DNA of 5,041 nt from an uncultured Maribacter sp. (GTDB lineage Bacteria > Bacteroidota > Bacteroidia > Flavobacteriales > Flavobacteriaceae). Every line of letters begins with the position of its first letter. The stretch's first letter is position 1. The position numbers and the translations under genes are program-made. Under the pieces are notes generated by a model. That model did not search any database and had not been told where the DNA came from. It worked only from the letters and a program-made list of their open reading frames with translations. The DNA is taken from contig CAJQMW010000024.1 of NCBI GenBank assembly GCA_905479535.1, forward strand, positions 1 through 5,041, read 5' to 3'. Of this stretch, positions 1-5,041 are shown in pieces.

Positions 1-1504
1 CTTCGGTGACAGCACCTATCATTCTGTAGGTATCTTCTCCTTTGTCCGTTGAAAAGGAAAGGGTAAGCCAATTATCGGCATAAGCGATTTTGGAAGTCAA
101 TTTTACGGTATCTTGTTTTACTTCTACCTTAGGTTTTGAAACTTCTCCCGTAATGGCCACGTCAAAAGTTTTTCCCTGTAGTGTAAGCTTATAATCTCCA
201 CGGATATCTTTCACGTCCATATCATTTACAATGTTTTTGTTGCCCTGTACCCAATTTTCGTAAAGGGTAGTGGATTTGTCAAAAATATCCCCAGAAGTGA
301 TCAGGAAATTGGCATAGCTGCCTGCTTTTAAAGACCCGATCGAGCTTGATTTTCCAAGAATTTGAGCTGGGACCGTGGTCAACGCCTCCAACGCTTTAGT
401 CTTAGGAAGCCCATATTCGATAGCCTTCATTAAATTTTCCTTGAACTTGGACATGGATTTTAGGTCGTAGGTAGTTAAGGAAAACGGGACTCCATTTTCT
501 GCCAGGACTTTGGGATTGGATGGTGCCTGGTTCCAAAACCGCATGTCTTCCAGCGAAACATAACTTGTCTGATAAGGGTCCGAGACATCATAGGCCTCCG
601 GGAAATTGATTGGAATAATATATTTGGCATTGGTAGCCTTGATTTCCGCTATACGCTCAAATTCATTTCCGCCACCTAGTATTGTATATTGAATAGTATT
701 GGCGTCCCCAATCTTATCCGCACGCAAAGCATTACCCTTATCCTTGGCTTCAAAAATTTGAACCAATCCTCTATTTTCAATAAGGGCCTCTAAAGAACGA
801 TCTTTTGTTTTGGCATTACCTTTTGAGTACCAATCCGCATCGCTGTACATTTGCCTTAGAAGAGCCAAGGCTCCCATAAGGGAAGTGGGATAGGATTGTT
901 TTTTAAGTACACTTTTGTCCAAAGAAAAATACTGGGCGGAACGATCATCCAAAACGCGATTAGCATCAGAACCTGCCGCGTTAAGGGCTATGAGCACTCC
1001 AGTTCCCCTGGCAATACCATCTTGAATATGTGAATTTACAACGCCGAAACCGGCTTCACGTAATTCTTTTGCAGCCTTATCATCATATTTGTAACTGTTT
1101 ATAGCAGCATTTTCCGGCATAATATGATCGTTCCAATAAAAACCTTCACGTTCAGCATCGTACTGGGATGCTCTTCCACCACCGGGTTTTCTTTTGGGTT
1201 GCTCCACCGCGAATTTGGAATAGACATCTATAAAAGAGGGATAAATTGATTTTCCCGATAAGTCCACCACAACACTATTTTGAGGTATGGAAACATTGGA
1301 ACCAGCGGATACGACCTTGCCGTTTTGAATTAGTAATGTGCCATTTTGTATGACTTCAGAAGGGGTTACATAAATTTTTGCATTGGTAAAGGCAGTATAA
1401 TTATTGTTAGAAGCTTTTACGCCGTCGTTTACAGGAAAATAATCTTGGGAAAAGAGTGTTGCGCCACACCAAAATAGGCACAGCACTAAAATGCTTTTTT
1501 TCAT
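1..1504 (-). CDS. Secreted amidohydrolase-like protein, N-terminal part (3' end outside window)
   Basis: The frame is open from an ATG at 1504-1502 to the window edge, giving 501 complete codons without a stop. Residues 1-20 look like a Sec signal peptide (MKK, a hydrophobic core, then LFSQ), so the mature protein is probably periplasmic or outside the cell. There is no convincing lipobox. Residues 38-85 resemble the small beta-sandwich start of amidohydrolases (NAKIYVTPSE, LLIQNGKVVSAG, VVVDLSGKSIYPSFID). Residues 372-406 match the closing segment (ALEALTTVPAQILG, IGSLKAGSYANFLI). The usual PGxIDxHxH metal motif is instead PSFIDVYSK (residues 89-97), so Y95 and K97 replace both histidines and this domain is probably not a normal metal hydrolase. 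Flavobacterial relatives, as I recall, are about 1000 residues with two amidohydrolase domains; a second, possibly active domain would lie beyond the window. The substrate is unknown. The gene follows the DUF3810 gene on the same strand after a 132-bp gap. No Shine-Dalgarno is visible, as is common in this phylum. Confidence 0.75.
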   Translation of the reverse strand, partial: MKKSILVLCLFWCGATLFSQDYFPVNDGVKASNNNYTAFTNAKIYVTPSEVIQNGTLLIQNGKVVSAGSNVSIPQNSVVVDLSGKSIYPSFIDVYSKFAVEQPKRKPGGGRASQYDAEREGFYWNDHIMPENAAINSYKYDDKAAKELREAGFGVVNSHIQDGIARGTGVLIALNAAGSDANRVLDDRSAQYFSLDKSVLKKQSYPTSLMGALALLRQMYSDADWYSKGNAKTKDRSLEALIENRGLVQIFEAKDKGNALRADKIGDANTIQYTILGGGNEFERIAEIKATNAKYIIPINFPEAYDVSDPYQTSYVSLEDMRFWNQAPSNPKVLAENGVPFSLTTYDLKSMSKFKENLMKAIEYGLPKTKALEALTTVPAQILGKSSSIGSLKAGSYANFLITSGDIFDKSTTLYENWVQGNKNIVNDMDVKDIRGDYKLTLQGKTFDVAITGEVSKPKVEVKQDTVKLTSKIAYADNWLTLSFSTDKGEDTYRMIGAVTE

Positions 1505-1574
1505 TATGGATCAGTTTAAATAGTCATTATTAAAAATAAGGTATGTAGTCCTATTACGTATCCCTTTAAGAATT

Positions 1575-1615
1575 TTTAACACTCATGAAGTACGAAAAGA
1601 ATTTATGAGTTTAAA
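1575..1615. repeat. AT-rich imperfect inverted repeat, possible weak terminator
   Basis: TTTAA-C-ACTCAT (1575-1586) pairs with ATGAGTTTAAA (1605-1615), giving 11 base pairs with one bulged C and an 18-nt loop. It lies 21 bp past the stop of the DUF3810 gene and upstream of the amidohydrolase-like gene, so it could attenuate or end the DUF3810 transcript. It is AT-rich and lacks a clean T-run after the stem, so the role is weakly supported. The rest of the gap (1505-1636) shows no convincing promoter. Confidence 0.3.
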
Positions 1616-1636
1616 TCAAAAAATATGAAATACTGG

Positions 1637-2704
1637 TTAGAGAGGATATTGTTTATGGTAGGCGACCATTAGGGAAACCACCGCATTATAGCTTTGTATT
1701 CCTTTGGATTGATTGTTGGCTTTTAAGAAAGAATTGAAGATAGATTTAAATACGGGCTCCATTGGGTTTTCATAAGCTGTCCAGAAATCGCTCATTTCTT
1801 GAAAGTTCAACTTTACGCCTCCGTTTAATTCTGCCATCAACGAATCGAAGACTTCTTTGTCCCCTCTTCTAATATCGTTCAAACAATAACCCAGGCCATA
1901 GGCGTAAGCGGCATATTGAAAATAGATGTCAGAATTACTAGCGGTGACCAAATATCCTATAAAATTGGTTTCGTTTTCTGCAGAATACCCCAGCTGATGG
2001 GCCATTTCATGACCTGCAACTACGGGAAATCTAAAATTGGGTAGCAATCCATTTACTTGTGCCTCATTTGTGAACGGATTTAGGTAACCTGCATATCCCA
2101 TATAGGTGAGTCCTGTACTGATTAAGGATGTTTTTACGCTCGACGTTTTATACTTCAAAAAAGGATATTTGACGGAAAGGTCCGTATAACCTTCCAAGCT
2201 TTTCTTGAAAATGTCCGACTGGGAGTACGGTATCTTTATTTGTGTTACGGTGTCCCCCGCTATTTTAAATTGTAGCGTGTTAGTTTTCTGTATCAATGAT
2301 TTCGTAAAGGAGACGAGCTCTTCGTAATCTGTGGTCTCTTTTAACGCCAATACTTTGGAAAGGGGTTGGCGATAATAATTTAAACCCCACATGAAGTTAA
2401 AGGTGAAATAGGCTATGGAAAGCACCATAACTACATCCCGGAAAAAAGCTAATTTCTTTTTCATGATGGGTCGCCTATTCCGGTATACATAGGTCAACGC
2501 AACTATGGTCAATAAAAAATACAGGATATCTCCCACAGAAAATGGAATCCAACCCAGTATAAACCGAAACGCCCTTGAAATTAAAGGATACAGGGCTTGA
2601 CTGTAATATTCTTCGACCCAATCAGGTTTTGTCGTCAACCATCTTACGAACAGTATTTGGGGTAAAAGGGAGAGCGCAATGCCAGTCTTGAGGGATATCT
2701 TCAT
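1637..2704 (-). CDS. DUF3810 family membrane protein, putative zinc metallopeptidase
   Basis: A complete protein of 355 residues, recognised as DUF3810 from its overall layout; its biochemical function is not established. Three hydrophobic segments are visible at about residues 4-21, 47-73 and 89-107. A positively charged stretch (RNRRPIMKKK, 75-84) lies between the second and third. By the positive-inside rule the N-terminus and this loop are cytoplasmic, and the C-terminal domain (about 108-355) is periplasmic. That domain carries GHEMAHQLGY (231-240), an HExxH motif with H232, E233 and H236, followed by SAENETNF (241-248), where E243 or E245 could be a third zinc ligand as in gluzincin-type peptidases. 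This suggests a membrane-anchored metallopeptidase, but activity and substrate are inference. The start is set by an ATG just five bases after a TATTTTTG promoter box, so the mRNA may be leaderless or nearly so. The gene is divergent from pepD, with 61 bp between the two start codons, and is followed on the same strand by the amidohydrolase-like gene. Confidence 0.8.
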   Translation of the reverse strand: MKISLKTGIALSLLPQILFVRWLTTKPDWVEEYYSQALYPLISRAFRFILGWIPFSVGDILYFLLTIVALTYVYRNRRPIMKKKLAFFRDVVMVLSIAYFTFNFMWGLNYYRQPLSKVLALKETTDYEELVSFTKSLIQKTNTLQFKIAGDTVTQIKIPYSQSDIFKKSLEGYTDLSVKYPFLKYKTSSVKTSLISTGLTYMGYAGYLNPFTNEAQVNGLLPNFRFPVVAGHEMAHQLGYSAENETNFIGYLVTASNSDIYFQYAAYAYGLGYCLNDIRRGDKEVFDSLMAELNGGVKLNFQEMSDFWTAYENPMEPVFKSIFNSFLKANNQSKGIQSYNAVVSLMVAYHKQYPL

Positions 2705-2709
2705 TGGAG

Positions 2710-2717
2710 CAAAAATA
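2710..2717 (-). promoter_or_regulatory. Putative Bacteroidota -7 box for the DUF3810 gene
   Basis: Read on the minus strand this is TATTTTTG, an exact match to the TAnnTTTG -7 element used by the primary sigma factor of Bacteroidota. Only five bases separate it from the ATG at 2704, so transcription would begin at or very near the start codon. No clear TTG -33 element is seen at the expected distance, which limits confidence. Confidence 0.5.
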
Positions 2718-2738
2718 GCGAAATCCTTTTTCTATCCG

Positions 2739-2746
2739 TATTTTTG
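2739..2746 (+). promoter_or_regulatory. Putative Bacteroidota -7 box for pepD
   Basis: TATTTTTG on the plus strand matches TAnnTTTG exactly and ends 19 bases before the pepD ATG, leaving a short leader of roughly a dozen bases. A matching TTG -33 element is not evident. The next base is C, as for the minus-strand box, so the two boxes form a 9-bp inverted repeat (2709-2717 with 2739-2747) around a 21-bp spacer. Confidence 0.55.
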
Positions 2747-2765
2747 CCCGTTTTAACCCTATGCT

Positions 2766-4223
2766 ATGAGCCAATCAATATTACAACTGGAACCACAATC
2801 GATTTGGAAGCAATTTGCGGACCTTAATGCAGTACCCAGACCTTCCAAAAAGGAAGAAAAGGTAATCGCTTTTATGATGGACTTCGGAGAGAACCTTGGA
2901 TTGGAAACATTTAAGGACGAGGTAGGTAACGTGATTATACGAAAATCGGCCAGTAGGGGTTTTGAGAATCGGAAAATGGTTACGCTGCAGTCACATTTGG
3001 ACATGGTGCATCAAAAGAATGCCGATACGGAATTCGATTTTGACGTTCAAGGCATTCAGATGTATGTGGAGGGAGATTGGGTAAAAGCGAAAGGCACCAC
3101 ACTTGGGGCGGACAATGGCTTAGGTGTAGCTACGATAATGGCGCTTTTAAAAAGTACCGATATTCCCCATCCGCCATTGGAAGCCTTGTTTACGATTGAT
3201 GAAGAAACAGGTATGACAGGTGCATTTGGATTAAAGGGAGGAATCTTAGAGGGCGATATTCTCTTGAATCTGGATACGGAAGAAGATGATGAAATTGATA
3301 TCGGTTGTGCCGGTGGAATAGACGTTACGGCAAAAAGAAATTACAATGAGAAGTCTTCCGTTCATGGGGACATTGGTTTTGAAATACAGGTCAAAGGATT
3401 AAACGGTGGCCATAGTGGAATCGAAATTCACAAGGGCTTGGGCAATGCCAATAAGATAATGAACAGGTTGCTCTATTCCGGCAGCAAATATAACATGCGA
3501 ATTGGGGCCTTAGAGGGAGGTGGTCTAAGAAATGCTATACCACGCGAAAGTTGGTGTAAGGTGAATCTTGACAAAACCCAGGAAGCAGCTTTTTTAGATG
3601 AGCTTGAGTTGGTCGTCACCCATCTAAAGAAGGAATTGAAGGTAACGGAGCCTAAATTATCCATTACTATAGCTCCCTGCAAGCCTTCTAAAAAGGTTAT
3701 GGGGCTAGGCGTTCAGGAAAAGTTGATAAAAAGCTTGTATGCGGCGCATAATGGTGTTTATACCATGAGTGCCTTAATTCCCGATTTGGTAGAAACCTCC
3801 AACAATATTGCCCGTGTACAGGTTAAGGACGGAGAAATCCTTATAAATTCCCTTACCCGATCCGCTGTAGAGACCGCTAAAATGGATTTGGCCAATGCGC
3901 TCAAAGCCACCTTCGAACTCGCAGGTTTTGAAGTCGATTTTAAAGGTTCCTACCCGGGTTGGAACCCAAATCCCGACTCAGAAATTTTAAAAATCACCAA
4001 GAATATTTATAAGGATTTATTCAAAGAGGAACCAAAAGTGGTGGCCTGCCATGCTGGTTTGGAGTGCGGTATTCTTGGACAAAACTATCCAAACATGGAT
4101 ATGGTGAGTTTCGGACCAACGATTCTAGGGGCTCATTCCCCTGACGAACGGGTGAGTATTTCATCTGTACAGAAATTTTGGAAATTCCTTTTGAAAGTCT
4201 TAGGAGAAACTCCGGTTAAATAA
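2766..4223 (+). CDS. pepD: Aminoacyl-histidine dipeptidase (PepD, peptidase family M20)
   Basis: A complete protein of 485 residues, by recollection the same length as E. coli PepD and clearly similar along its whole length. It hydrolyses dipeptides, typically Xaa-His such as carnosine, and is expected to be cytoplasmic because no signal peptide is present. The two-metal site appears intact by alignment with E. coli PepD as I remember it: H77 and D79 in HLDM, D116 in GADNG, E146 and E147 in DEETGM, D170 in NLDTEE, and H457 in GAHSPDE. D79 and E146 are the likely catalytic pair; the others are metal ligands. The lid/dimerisation domain lies at about 190-395, with GGHSG at 214-218 and LRNAIPRE at 254-261. 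The catalytic fold then resumes with SYPGWNPN (395-402) and HAGLECG (429-435). The ATG at 2766 places the LxPQxIW segment where relatives have it; the ATG at 2761 is out of frame. No Shine-Dalgarno is seen. The gene is divergent from DUF3810 and convergent with the FKBP gene. Confidence 0.95.
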   Translation: MSQSILQLEPQSIWKQFADLNAVPRPSKKEEKVIAFMMDFGENLGLETFKDEVGNVIIRKSASRGFENRKMVTLQSHLDMVHQKNADTEFDFDVQGIQMYVEGDWVKAKGTTLGADNGLGVATIMALLKSTDIPHPPLEALFTIDEETGMTGAFGLKGGILEGDILLNLDTEEDDEIDIGCAGGIDVTAKRNYNEKSSVHGDIGFEIQVKGLNGGHSGIEIHKGLGNANKIMNRLLYSGSKYNMRIGALEGGGLRNAIPRESWCKVNLDKTQEAAFLDELELVVTHLKKELKVTEPKLSITIAPCKPSKKVMGLGVQEKLIKSLYAAHNGVYTMSALIPDLVETSNNIARVQVKDGEILINSLTRSAVETAKMDLANALKATFELAGFEVDFKGSYPGWNPNPDSEILKITKNIYKDLFKEEPKVVACHAGLECGILGQNYPNMDMVSFGPTILGAHSPDERVSISSVQKFWKFLLKVLGETPVK

Positions 4224-4234
4224 AAAAGAAGCAA

Positions 4235-4360
4235 GCAGTCTAAAAAGTCTGTCCTACCCTCATTTCGAGCGGAGTCGAGAACTTTACAACCCCTTTGATT
4301 CAAGACATCTCGACTCCGCTCGATGAGACAGAAAAATAAAAACCTGACTTTTTCGACTGC
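4235..4360. repeat. Nested palindromic intergenic repeat (REP/MITE-like), possible bidirectional terminator
   Basis: The inner hairpin has perfect 16-bp arms, TCGAGCGGAGTCGAGA (4265-4280) and its reverse complement (4308-4323), around a 27-nt loop. Further pairing (CTCA 4259-4262 with TGAG 4324-4327) is possible past a two-base bulge. An outer inverted repeat, GCAGTCTAAAAAGTC (4235-4249) against GACTTTTTCGACTGC (4346-4360), matches at 14 of 15 positions. The inner arm sequence resembles palindromes I recall as dispersed, many-copy repeats in marine Flavobacteriaceae; that is memory, not a search. Lying between convergent genes 12 bp after the pepD stop, and with T-runs available on both strands from the outer arms, it may also end transcription in both directions. 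Confidence 0.6.
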
Positions 4361-4394
4361 CACACATTCTTTAATCTATAAATTCCCCGACGGC

Positions 4395-4492
4395 TTTGCC
4401 TGGTTTCACCTCTCCTCTTGCATCCGACGAGCGTAGGGAGAGGTACGCACAAGGTCGGAACTGGCATTTTCTACAGTTCCGGGTGAGGCAAA
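4395..4492. other. Structured intergenic block with several complementary segments, unidentified
   Basis: Several inverted repeats are packed into about 100 bp. TTTGCCT (4395-4401) pairs with AGGCAAA (4486-4492), and CACC (4407-4410) with GGTG (4482-4485), closing the block. Inside, TCCGAC (4423-4428) pairs with GTCGGA (4454-4459), and GCGTA (4431-4435) with TACGC (4444-4448). CGGAACTG (4456-4463) pairs with CAGTTCCG (4474-4481). The segment GGAGAGGT (4437-4444), mostly in the loop of the GCGTA stem, is complementary to ACCTCTCC (4408-4415), so a pseudoknot or alternative fold is possible. I do not recognise a known RNA family, tRNA or attC site. It could be a folded RNA, a repeat element or part of a terminator. 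Confidence 0.4.
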
Positions 4493-4496
4493 ATAT

Positions 4497-4514
4497 AAAA
4501 TTTCAAGAAATTTT
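4497..4514. repeat. Short AT-rich palindrome downstream of the FKBP gene
   Basis: AAAATTTC (4497-4504) and GAAATTTT (4507-4514) are perfect inverted arms separated by two bases. The site starts 15 bp past the stop of the minus-strand FKBP gene. It could contribute to termination, but the stem is almost all A-T and the loop is very small, so function is uncertain. Confidence 0.3.
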
Positions 4515-4529
4515 TTATTGAGCGACCGT

Positions 4530-5041
4530 CTACTCTACTATTCCTGTTATTTCTACATCAAAAACCAAGTCGGCATTTGGTGGAATTGGCCCACCGCCCT
4601 GTTCCCCATATCCCAAATGCGGTGGGATGAACAAACGGACTTTGTCACCAATGTTCATGTTGAGAAGGCCTTCTCTAAAGCCAGGTATCATGGGCATATC
4701 TTTACTGTAAGGTATATTAAGGGCGGACATATCTCCCCTGTGCATTTTAGTAATTTCTTCCAACCTTCCATATTTTTCTGCCACATCAGTATAATTGGTA
4801 TCGAAAAGTGTTCCGTCAGCTAAATATCCTGCATACATTATTTGAATACTATTTCCAACTTTAGGCTTTTCCTCCGTACCTTCCTTAAGTACTTTCATTT
4901 TTAACCCAGAAGGTAATACTTCGGCCGATTCCTTTTGAGGTCCAATTTCAGAAGCAAAAGAAGTTTTAATTTTCTGTACTTCAGCAAGTTTGGCTGCTTT
5001 TTCTTTTTCGATTTCAGCAAGACGTTCCTCTTCGTTAGCGA
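4530..5041 (-). CDS. FKBP-type peptidyl-prolyl cis-trans isomerase, C-terminal part (5' end outside window)
   Basis: 169 complete codons are visible, ending at a TAG at 4532-4530; the frame stays open to the window edge. The ATG at 4898 is therefore internal, not the start. Counting from the first complete codon, residues 1-25 form a charged Glu/Lys/Ala-rich helix (ANEEERLAEIEKEKAAK), followed by a linker and an FKBP domain from about residue 45 to 169. Residues matching the FKBP12 pocket are present: Y69 (IMYAGYL), F79 and D80 (LFDTN), I118 (MIPGF), Y144 (LGYGEQ), I152 (PIPPNA) and F160 (LVFDVEI). The pocket tryptophan is replaced by F121. The stretch between LFDTN and MIPGF is longer than in FKBP12 by roughly 15-20 residues. 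The family catalyses prolyl isomerisation and often acts as a chaperone. Flavobacteria have fusions of an N-terminal cyclophilin domain to a C-terminal FKBP domain through a similar helix, so the missing part may be a cyclophilin domain; this cannot be seen here. The cellular location is undetermined. Confidence 0.9.
   Translation of the reverse strand, partial: ANEEERLAEIEKEKAAKLAEVQKIKTSFASEIGPQKESAEVLPSGLKMKVLKEGTEEKPKVGNSIQIMYAGYLADGTLFDTNYTDVAEKYGRLEEITKMHRGDMSALNIPYSKDMPMIPGFREGLLNMNIGDKVRLFIPPHLGYGEQGGGPIPPNADLVFDVEITGIVE

Larger units (their letters stand above)
4224..4529. other. Convergent intergenic region without a credible gene
   Basis: These 306 bp lie between the pepD stop and the stop of the minus-strand FKBP gene. 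No reading frame here looks protein-like. The space is largely filled by three blocks with self-complementarity, listed separately: a nested palindromic element (4235-4360), a GC-richer folded block (4395-4492) and a short AT palindrome (4497-4514). Because both flanking genes end here, transcription termination from both sides is expected somewhere in the region. Confidence 0.75.

Noticed and set aside
1617..1625. TATTTTTTG on the minus strand as a promoter for the amidohydrolase-like gene
   Set aside because: The spacing inside the box is one base too long for TAnnTTTG, it lies over 110 bp from the start codon, and no -33 element is evident.
2759..3004. Minus-strand open frame of 81 codons inside the 5' part of pepD
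   Set aside because: It lies antisense to a well-conserved coding region, and its translation has no recognisable motif or promoter of its own.
3473..3682. Minus-strand open frame of 69 codons inside pepD
   Set aside because: It is antisense to the conserved lid domain of pepD, with no independent evidence of coding.
4133..4363. Minus-strand open frame of 76 codons across the end of pepD and the palindromic element
   Set aside because: Much of it is the translated palindrome and the rest is antisense to pepD; the product is not protein-like.
4395..4492. Structured block as a tRNA, integron attC site or CRISPR repeat
   Set aside because: There is no T-psi-C-like or acceptor arm arrangement, no attC core sites, and no regularly spaced direct repeats.
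4518..4823. Plus-strand open frame of 101 codons opposite the FKBP gene
   Set aside because: It is antisense to a clear FKBP domain with conserved pocket residues, so it is a shadow of that gene.
4530..4898. Treating the ATG at 4898 as the start of a 122-residue stand-alone FKBP
   Set aside because: The frame continues upstream without a stop to the window edge and encodes a plausible linker and charged helix, so this methionine is internal.

Overview
The window looks like chromosomal DNA of a member of the Bacteroidota, most likely a marine Flavobacteriaceae. The evidence is a moderate-to-low GC content, start codons without Shine-Dalgarno sequences, TAnnTTTG-type -7 promoter boxes, a DUF3810 protein, and a palindromic intergenic repeat of the kind I recall from marine flavobacterial genomes. 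Genus-level placement (Maribacter/Zobellia-like) is only an impression.

Layout: (1) Positions 1-1504, minus strand, hold the N-terminal 501 codons of a secreted amidohydrolase-like protein whose 3' part lies outside the window. Its visible domain has lost the usual HxH metal-binding motif. (2) Positions 1637-2704, minus, encode a complete DUF3810 membrane protein with an HExxH zinc-peptidase-like motif predicted to face the periplasm. (3) A 61-bp divergent promoter region (2705-2765) carries two identical TATTTTTGC boxes in inverted orientation. (4) Positions 2766-4223, plus, encode a complete M20-family aminoacyl-histidine dipeptidase (PepD) with all expected metal ligands. (5) A 306-bp convergent intergenic region (4224-4529) has no credible gene. 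It contains a nested palindromic element, a second block rich in complementary segments, and a short AT-rich palindrome. (6) Positions 4530-5041, minus, encode the C-terminal part of an FKBP-type peptidyl-prolyl isomerase preceded by a charged helical linker. Its start is outside the window.

Functionally this is mostly housekeeping and envelope content. PepD hydrolyses dipeptides in the cytoplasm. The DUF3810 protein could be a membrane-anchored periplasmic metallopeptidase, and the amidohydrolase-like protein is exported. A shared role in peptide turnover is possible but is inference only. The FKBP protein is a folding factor with no evident link to the others. I see no mobile element, CRISPR array or defence system. 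The least explained parts are the structured intergenic DNA and the degenerate amidohydrolase domain.
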